38,555 nucleotides of DNA from the NCBI RefSeq assembly GCF_014750685.1, contig NZ_JAAXGE010000026.1, positions 1-38,555 of the forward strand. Direction: 5' to 3'. Positions 33,230-38,555 of the stretch are shown here, in pieces. The notes beneath the pieces were generated by a model, which saw only the letters and a program-made list of their open reading frames with translations, did no database searches and was not told where the DNA came from. The DNA comes from Bacteroides sp. GM023 (lineage in GTDB: Bacteria; Bacteroidota; Bacteroidia; Bacteroidales; Bacteroidaceae). The stretch's first letter is position 1. Each line of letters starts with the position of its first letter. The position numbers and the translations under genes are program-made.

Positions 33230-35586
33230 GGTTAATTCAGTTTATTTTCATAGTATTGACTTTTTTGCTTGTTTCATGCAAGCAGGAAAAGAAGAGCACA
33301 TCGGCTATTGCAGAAGATAAAACTTTGGAGAAAAAAGTGGAGCTCACTTTAAAGAAAATGTCTCTGGAAGAGAAAATAGGACAGATGACTCAATTGACGC
33401 TAGATGTGGTGACCAAGGGAGAGAGTATTTATCATACAGAGTTTCCATTGAGGTTGGACGAAGCAATGGTGGATACGGTTTTGAGGAAATATAAGGTGGG
33501 GTCTATACTTAATACGCCCTCAAATACTCCATTGACAATTGAAGAGTGGACACGTGTTATTACCGATTTACAGAAAATAGCATTGGAAGAAACAGGTATT
33601 CCTCTGATATATGGGGTGGATCAGATTCATGGTACTACCTATACAATTGGCGGGACATTGTTTCCGCAAGAAATAGGAATGGGGGCCACTTTTAATCCGC
33701 AGTTGGTATATGAAGGTGCGAAAATAACGGCATATGAAACGAAGGCAGGTAATATCTCATGGAATTTCTCGCCTGTACTTGATTTAGGACGTGATGCGCG
33801 CTGGCCTAGAATCTGGGAAACGTATGGAGAAGATACGTATCTGGTCTCTAAAATGGGAAAGGCTTGTGTTGCCGGTTATCAGGGGAATGATTTAAATCAT
33901 ATAGATAGAAATCAGGTTGCAGCTTGTTTAAAGCATTTTTTAGGATACGGAGCTCCTTATTCAGGAAAAGATCGCACACCTTCTTATATATCAGAACAGG
34001 ACTTGCGTGAACGTCATTTTCAACCTTTTTTGGAGGCTGTAAAAACCGGTGCTCTTTCGGTAATGGTCAACTCCGGAATGAATAACGGTTTGCCGATACA
34101 TGCCAACTATACTTTGTTGACGCAATGGTTGAAGAAGGATTTGGACTGGGACGGGGTGATTGTAACAGACTGGGCGGATATCAATAACCTGTGTTTGCGA
34201 GATAAGATTTGTGAGAACAGGAAGGAAGCAATTAAATTGGCCATCAATGCTGGTGTTGATATGTCGATGGTACCTTATGAGTGGAGCTTTTGTACCTACC
34301 TGAAAGAATTGGTAGAAGAGGGTGAAGTTTCGATGGAGAGAATAGATGATGCCGTGCGTCGCATTTTGCGTATGAAATTTCGATTGAACTTGTTTGAACG
34401 TCCATATTGGGAGGTTGGAGAGTATCCGGATTTTGGGAGTGAGAAACATGCGTATGCGGCTCTTAAGTCAGCGGAAGAATCAATTACATTATTGAAAAAT
34501 GAAAATGGAATATTGCCCTTGGATTCTTCTGTCCGGATACTTGTAACGGGGCCTAATGCCAATTCAATGAGAACTTTAAATGGTGGATGGACTCTTTCCT
34601 GGCAGGGTGAGAAAGCTGATGTGTATGCTTCTGATTATAATACGATTTTAGAAGCTTTAATACATAGAGTCGGAAGTGGTCAGATTGTATATGAACCAGG
34701 AGTGACATATAAAGTAGCCGATCCTCCTACTACGAGTATTCCTTATTGGGCAGAGAATGAGCCGGAAATTGAAAAGGCCGTTGCTGCTGCCGGCAAGGTA
34801 GACTATATACTTCTTTGTGTGGGAGAGAATTCTTATTGTGAAACTCCCGGGAATTTGGACGATTTGACTCTTTCTTCCAATCAGATACGGCTGGCTAAAG
34901 CTTTGGCTTCTACAGGTAAGCCAATAATTCTCGTTTTAAATGAGGGACGTCCTCGGATTATTTCTGAAATTGAGCCTTTGGTAAAAGCAATTGTACATGT
35001 CTATTTACCGGGGAATTATGGCGGTGATGCATTAGCAAATATATTATATGGAGATGTTAATCCTAGTGGAAAATTACCATATACTTATCCCCGTTCTGTG
35101 AATTCTTTGATTACTTACGATCATAAACCGTGTGAAAGTCTGGATAAAATGGAAGGAGCTTATGACTATGATGCGATAGTTTCTGTTCAATGGGCATTTG
35201 GCTATGGATTGAGTTATACGACCTTTGTTTATTCTAATTTAGAAGTGAATCAGAAAGATTTTCTAGCTGGCGATACATTGACATTTACTGTGGATGTTGA
35301 AAATACGGGAAACCAATTAGGAAAAGAAACGGTTATGTTATTTATTAATGATGTAGTTGCATCTTTAACACCGGATGTTCGTCGCTTGCGTGCATTTGAG
35401 AAAATAGAACTACGTCCTGGAGAGAAAAAGACGGTGACATTGGCTGTAGAAGCGGATGAGCTGGCTTTTGTTGACCAACATGGCCGATGGACATTGGAAA
35501 AAGGTCTATTCAAAGCCCAAGTGGCCGATCAGACTCTTTCTCTTAATTGTTCGAAGACGAAAAAATGGGAGTCATCAAACAGATAA
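33226..35586 (+). CDS. GH3 beta-glucosidase, lipoprotein
   Basis: A 786-aa protein with a lipobox (L-V-S-C, Cys18). The GH3 N-terminal barrel (about 30-380) has Y-G-V-D-Q-I-H-G, L-K-H-F-L-G-Y-G and the nucleophile D315 in V-I-V-T-D-W. The C-terminal alpha/beta domain (about 410-640) and a fibronectin-III-like domain (about 660-780) follow. The layout is that of periplasmic beta-glucosidases which remove terminal glucose from beta-1,3/1,4/1,6-gluco-oligosaccharides. Translationally coupled to GH16 by a four-base overlap, so the endo- and exo-enzyme are made together. Last gene of the PUL, followed by a strong hairpin. Confidence 0.93.
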   Translation: MRLIQFIFIVLTFLLVSCKQEKKSTSAIAEDKTLEKKVELTLKKMSLEEKIGQMTQLTLDVVTKGESIYHTEFPLRLDEAMVDTVLRKYKVGSILNTPSNTPLTIEEWTRVITDLQKIALEETGIPLIYGVDQIHGTTYTIGGTLFPQEIGMGATFNPQLVYEGAKITAYETKAGNISWNFSPVLDLGRDARWPRIWETYGEDTYLVSKMGKACVAGYQGNDLNHIDRNQVAACLKHFLGYGAPYSGKDRTPSYISEQDLRERHFQPFLEAVKTGALSVMVNSGMNNGLPIHANYTLLTQWLKKDLDWDGVIVTDWADINNLCLRDKICENRKEAIKLAINAGVDMSMVPYEWSFCTYLKELVEEGEVSMERIDDAVRRILRMKFRLNLFERPYWEVGEYPDFGSEKHAYAALKSAEESITLLKNENGILPLDSSVRILVTGPNANSMRTLNGGWTLSWQGEKADVYASDYNTILEALIHRVGSGQIVYEPGVTYKVADPPTTSIPYWAENEPEIEKAVAAAGKVDYILLCVGENSYCETPGNLDDLTLSSNQIRLAKALASTGKPIILVLNEGRPRIISEIEPLVKAIVHVYLPGNYGGDALANILYGDVNPSGKLPYTYPRSVNSLITYDHKPCESLDKMEGAYDYDAIVSVQWAFGYGLSYTTFVYSNLEVNQKDFLAGDTLTFTVDVENTGNQLGKETVMLFINDVVASLTPDVRRLRAFEKIELRPGEKKTVTLAVEADELAFVDQHGRWTLEKGLFKAQVADQTLSLNCSKTKKWESSNR

Positions 35587-35627
35587 AAAGTTTTTTGTAG
35601 GTAAAAGTCGAGTAGGTAAAAAGCAGT

Positions 35628-35664
35628 GAAGCTATCTTGGGAAATTCATTTTCAGGATAGCTTC
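35628..35664. terminator. Bidirectional hairpin terminator between the PUL and the sigma gene
   Basis: GAAGCTATCTTG (35628-35639) pairs with CAGGATAGCTTC (35653-35664): a 12-bp stem with one G-T pair and a 13-base loop, between the convergent GH3 and ECF sigma genes. On the minus strand it is followed by a CTGCTTTTTACC stretch. It probably serves both. Confidence 0.75.
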
Positions 35665-35668
35665 TTTA

Positions 35669-36187
35669 CTATATAAATAGCCATAGGAAAGCGAAAGTGG
35701 AAGAAGATAGTATGTTTTTTATACGCCTGAGAGCAATGCTTATTTGGGTTTCCACCGTTTTTATTGAAATATTTAATTTCTCTGCAATTTGTTTATAAGA
35801 GAGTTGCTCTCTTCTACTTAATAAGAATATTTCTTTGCATTTTGAAGGCAGTTGGTCAATGGCTCGGTTCAGTAAATCGGTTAACGTATCCAAATCAAAG
35901 CATTCTTTATGTTTTCTGTCTTCTATTTGTTGATTAAACCAGTTTTCTAATAAATAATGTCTGTTTTCTTCATTACGTAAATGATTCAATACTTTATTTT
36001 TGGCAGCTCTAAATAGATAGGTTTTAATGTAAGTTATTTCAATAGTGTCTTTATTTTCCCATAGTTTGAGGAATATTTCTTGGATTACATCTTCTATAAC
36101 CTCTATATCTTGTGTATAGAGGTTAAGGAAACGACATAGAGGTTTGTAATATGTATCGTAATAGATTCGGAAAGTTTGGATGTCCAT
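35669..36187 (-). CDS. ECF (sigma-70 family) RNA polymerase sigma factor
   Basis: A 172-aa ECF sigma factor. Region 2 covers about 5-75 (Y-Y-K-P-L-C-R-F-L, V-I-E-D-V-I-Q-E-I-F-L-K-L-W, T-Y-L-F-R-A-A-K-N-K-V-L-N-H-L-R). Region 4 covers about 110-160, with helix-turn-helix L-S-Y-K-Q-I-A-E-K-L-N-I-S-I-K-T-V-E. A hydrophobic C-terminal tail (F-A-F-L-W-L-F-I) is unusual and could be anti-sigma contact or membrane association. It is the only sigma gene in the window and may be the partner of the FecR protein at 21594-22580, even though it lies at the far end of the PUL and on the other strand. A -7 box lies 31 bases upstream. Confidence 0.93.
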   Translation of the reverse strand: MDIQTFRIYYDTYYKPLCRFLNLYTQDIEVIEDVIQEIFLKLWENKDTIEITYIKTYLFRAAKNKVLNHLRNEENRHYLLENWFNQQIEDRKHKECFDLDTLTDLLNRAIDQLPSKCKEIFLLSRREQLSYKQIAEKLNISIKTVETQISIALRRIKNILSSSTFAFLWLFI

Positions 36188-36217
36188 TATTTTTTCAATA
36201 GGTGTTTCTCAATAATG

Positions 36218-36225
36218 CAAATTTA
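36218..36225 (-). promoter_or_regulatory. -7 promoter box of the ECF sigma gene
   Basis: The minus strand reads TAAATTTGC, an exact TAnnTTTG match, 31 bases before the sigma start in the 114-base divergent gap. A clean -33 TTTG was not found. The opposite-direction promoter for the phosphatase gene is not evident. Confidence 0.5.
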
Positions 36226-36301
36226 CGAAAAATATAATTCTTTTGAGTGTTTTTTGTAAGAAAAGCCATACCTTCGAAGCAGTTTTAATTTTTAAGTGCT
36301 A

Positions 36302-37105
36302 ATGTTAGATTTGAAACAACTTACAGCCGAGGTATGCCGCATTGCAACCGAAACTGGGCATTTTTTGAAAGAAGAACGGAAAGGTTTTCGTCGTGAACAT
36401 GTGATAGAGAAACATGCACATGATTATGTCTCTTATGTAGATAAAGAATCTGAAGTGCGGATAGTGAAAGCGCTTACTGCTTTATTGCCGGAAGCGGGAT
36501 TTATAACGGAGGAAGGTTCCGCCACCTATCAGGATGAACCTTACTGCTGGGTGATTGACCCGTTGGATGGAACCACGAACTATATTCACGATGAGGCTCC
36601 TTATTGTGTATGTATTGCTTTACGCAACCGCACCGAGCTTCTTTTAGGCGTCGTTTATGAAGTCTGTCGGGATGAATGTTTCTATGCCTGGAAAGGTGGC
36701 AAAGCCTTTATGAACGGTGAAGAAATTCATGTTTCGAATATTCAGGATGCCAAAGATGCCTTCGTTATCACAGAATTACCTTATAATCATCTGCAATATA
36801 AGCAGACTGCTCTTCACTTGATAGATAAGTTGTACGGTGTAGTTGGCGGTATCCGTATGAATGGTTCGGCCGCTGCTGCCATCTGTTATGTGGCTATCGG
36901 TCGTTTTGATGCCTGGGCGGAAGCATTTCTTGGCAAATGGGATTATTCCGCTGCTGCCTTGATTGTCCAGGAAGCCGGTGGTCGCGTAACCAATTTCTAT
37001 GGCGAAGATTACTTTATTGAAGGTCATCATATCATTGCCACGAACGGTTATCTGCATCCTTTATTTCAGAAACTTTTAGCAGAGGTTCCTCCGTTAGATA
37101 TGTAG
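36302..37105 (+). CDS. Inositol monophosphatase family protein
   Basis: About 267 aa, the normal family length, from the ATG at 36302. A GTG two codons earlier is possible. All metal-site motifs are present: E-E-G-S-A (near residue 70), D-P-L-D-G-T-T-N (near 85-92) and W-D-Y-S-A-A (near 218-223). Mg-dependent removal of phosphate from small molecules such as inositol phosphate, 3'-phosphoadenosine or sugar phosphates is expected. The substrate cannot be told from sequence. It is a chromosomal housekeeping-type gene, not obviously part of the PUL, and 36 bases before comF-like. Confidence 0.92.
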   Translation: MLDLKQLTAEVCRIATETGHFLKEERKGFRREHVIEKHAHDYVSYVDKESEVRIVKALTALLPEAGFITEEGSATYQDEPYCWVIDPLDGTTNYIHDEAPYCVCIALRNRTELLLGVVYEVCRDECFYAWKGGKAFMNGEEIHVSNIQDAKDAFVITELPYNHLQYKQTALHLIDKLYGVVGGIRMNGSAAAAICYVAIGRFDAWAEAFLGKWDYSAAALIVQEAGGRVTNFYGEDYFIEGHHIIATNGYLHPLFQKLLAEVPPLDM

Positions 37106-37141
37106 AAGAAACGGTCTGTTTATTAAATCTTTACTACTATT

Positions 37142-37849
37142 ATGAAACACACACTCCTTATAAAAGACTGGCTTGGTTCATTCTTATCCTTATTATTTCC
37201 CCGTTGCTGCGTTGTTTGCGGCAGACCGTTGGCAAAAGGGGAAGAATGTCTTTGCACTATGTGCAACGTCAATCTTCCGCGCACGGATTATCATCTTCGA
37301 AAAGACAACCTGGTAGAAAAAATGTTTTGGGGAAAGATCCCCCTGGAACATGCTACCTCTTTCTTCTTTTATAGAAAAGGAAGCGACTTCCGGCGAATTC
37401 TCCACCAGCTTAAATACGGCGGTCAAAAAGGTATTGGCGCAATCATGGGACGATATATGGCAGCCGAACTGCTGGAATCCGGTTTCTTTGAAGGAGTAGA
37501 TGTTATACTTCCTGTACCGTTGCACAAAAAGAAACAACAGATTCGTGGTTACAATCAAAGTGAGTGGATAGCCCGTGGAATTGCCGCTGTAACAGGAATT
37601 TCTATTGATACGGAATCCGTAGTACGGCAAAAGAACACGGATACACAAACACGCAAATCCTTTTTTGAACGCTGGGAAAATGTAGAAGGAATCTTTCAAC
37701 TACATCATGCGGAATCTCTAGCCGGAAAGCACATACTAATTGTGGACGATGTTTTGACTACAGGGGCTACTACGGTAGAATGTGCTTCCTGCTTGGCAGA
37801 GATAGAAGGAATACGGATTAGTATTCTTACTTTGGCGATGGCGGAGTAG
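37142..37849 (+). CDS. comF: ComF-family phosphoribosyltransferase-like protein
   Basis: A 235-aa protein. An N-terminal zinc-ribbon-like Cys cluster (C-C-V-V-C-G-R-P-L, then C-L-C-T-M-C, about 21-42) is followed by a phosphoribosyltransferase domain with the PRPP loop I-L-I-V-D-D-V-L-T-T-G-A-T-T (about 198-211) and P-V-P-L-H-K-K-K-Q-Q-I-R-G-Y-N-Q-S. The layout is that of ComF, needed for DNA uptake in transformable bacteria. Its role in Bacteroides is unclear. It may be co-transcribed with the upstream phosphatase gene. Confidence 0.92.
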   Translation: MKHTLLIKDWLGSFLSLLFPRCCVVCGRPLAKGEECLCTMCNVNLPRTDYHLRKDNLVEKMFWGKIPLEHATSFFFYRKGSDFRRILHQLKYGGQKGIGAIMGRYMAAELLESGFFEGVDVILPVPLHKKKQQIRGYNQSEWIARGIAAVTGISIDTESVVRQKNTDTQTRKSFFERWENVEGIFQLHHAESLAGKHILIVDDVLTTGATTVECASCLAEIEGIRISILTLAMAE

Positions 37850-37891
37850 GGTAGAGTAAAGTAAGTTTTCAAACTGTTCGAAGGTAATCTC

Positions 37892-38555
37892 TCAGATTTT
37901 TACGTTGATTCGAGTCCTAGAGCAGCTCCAATAGAATAATATTGTAAAAAAAGAAGAGGGTGTCCGAAAAGGGTACCCTCTAACTTTTTTCTTTTTTGTC
38001 TCTTTTTTGTGATTTATCCAACAACTTATAAAAATATCCCTCATGAAACTCGATTTTCTCCCTTTATCAGTCTTATAATCCTTTCCATTCCTCCCTTTCT
38101 TAGCCTTTTTCTGGTTGCTGATCATTTTTCCGATGTTAAATGCAATAGCCAATATTCCGAAGTCCATGACAATCTTATCCAAGCCTTTATGCCTGCACCT
38201 CTTGTACCCTTTATTCCATTTTATTTGCCCGAAGACCGCTTCCACCTCCACCGGTCTTTTGCTCCTATGTTCAAGCCCTTTTGGTGAAGTGAGTTTCTCG
38301 CGTGCCAGTTGCTTGTACCGCCTTAATTTATGGTTCACCCTGATCTCCCTGTTTCCTTTCCCTTTGTGACATTTATTTCGTAAGGGACATCCCTGACAGT
38401 TCTTAGCGCGGTAAACACTTATTTCACTTTCATATCCATTATCATTGACAGCCTTTGTCGTGTAGGCAAGTTCCATATGCTGTCCCATCGGGCATACAAA
38501 GTAATCTTTCGGTTCGTTATAATACAAATTATCTTGTTTGGAGATGTCACGTTTC
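37892..38555 (-). CDS. IS1182-family transposase, C-terminal part (runs off window)
   Basis: Only the 3' part is present. The frame is open to the window edge, so the TTG at 38527 is not the real start; K-R-D-I-S-K-Q-D-N precedes it in frame. A Cys cluster (C-Q-G-C-P-L-R-N-K-C) and the catalytic-Glu region V-E-A-V-F-G-Q-I-K-W-N typical of IS1182 DDE transposases are visible. The two Asp of the DDE triad are outside the window. The frame passes through the hairpin at 37955-37981, which looks like the IS end, and stops about 60 bases beyond it at 37892. The last 29 or so residues would then come from flanking DNA. Confidence 0.85.
   Translation of the reverse strand, partial: KRDISKQDNLYYNEPKDYFVCPMGQHMELAYTTKAVNDNGYESEISVYRAKNCQGCPLRNKCHKGKGNREIRVNHKLRRYKQLAREKLTSPKGLEHRSKRPVEVEAVFGQIKWNKGYKRCRHKGLDKIVMDFGILAIAFNIGKMISNQKKAKKGRNGKDYKTDKGRKSSFMRDIFISCWINHKKETKKKKVRGYPFRTPSSFFTILFYWSCSRTRINVKI
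37955..37981. repeat. Terminal hairpin / likely left end of the IS1182-family element
   Basis: AGAGGGT (37955-37961) is inverted as ACCCTCT (37975-37981). The segment GAGGGTGTCCGAAAAG resembles terminal repeats seen on Bacteroides insertion sequences. On the minus strand the hairpin is followed by TCTTTTTTT, so it also resembles an intrinsic terminator. The other IS end is outside the window, so the terminal repeat cannot be confirmed. Confidence 0.5.

Noticed and set aside
37909..37930. tRNA-like string GATTCGAGTCC followed by AGAGCAGCTCCA
   Set aside because: The five bases before TTC do not pair with those after the loop, and no D-arm, anticodon arm or acceptor partner is found nearby.
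1..38555. CRISPR arrays, rRNA or tRNA genes, riboswitches
   Set aside because: No regularly spaced repeats, rRNA-like or complete tRNA-like sequence, or known riboswitch core was seen on either strand.

Overview
The window reads as a human-gut type Bacteroides (or close Bacteroidales relative). Evidence: MPF_B-type tra genes known only from Bacteroidota, a SusC/SusD pair, a FecR/ECF sigma system, TAnnTTTG promoter -7 boxes and weak Shine-Dalgarno sequences.

The window has three parts. (1) Positions 1 to about 21.4 kb are most of an integrative and conjugative element (ICE), higher in GC than what follows, with every gene on the minus strand. Read from its right end, it carries a tyrosine integrase, an uncharacterised protein, then a replication/mobilisation operon (HTH excisionase-like protein, RepA-like ATPase, toprim primase). 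A textbook intrinsic terminator closes that operon. A long type IV secretion operon follows: a TraD-position membrane protein, two DUF4134 pilin-like proteins, TraF, the TraG ATPase, a large exported 848-aa protein, two small exported proteins, TraJ, a small soluble protein, TraK, a TraL-position protein, a DNA adenine methylase, TraM, a second DNA methylase, TraN, TraO, a lipoprotein and the coupling ATPase. The coupling ATPase is cut after residue 243 exactly where a group II intron 5' end (GTGTG) appears to begin. The rest of the ICE (3' exon, relaxase, left end) lies outside the window.

(2) Positions 21.6 to 35.6 kb are an AT-richer polysaccharide utilisation locus (PUL) on the plus strand: FecR-type anti-sigma factor, SusC with an STN signalling domain, SusD, then GH31, GH172 (DUF2961), SGNH esterase, GH16 and GH3 enzymes. 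GH16 plus GH3 suggests a beta-1,3-glucan-type backbone. GH31, GH172 and the esterase suggest alpha-linked, furanosyl and acyl decorations. A hairpin after susD may set SusCD above the enzymes, and a strong hairpin ends the locus. The ECF sigma gene normally found just upstream of fecR is not there. The ICE end is in its place, and an ECF sigma gene lies at the other end of the PUL on the opposite strand.

(3) Positions 36.3 to 38.6 kb hold chromosomal genes (inositol monophosphatase family, ComF-type phosphoribosyltransferase), then the 3' part of an IS1182-family transposase running off the window.

All family assignments are from reading protein motifs by eye. No database search was run.
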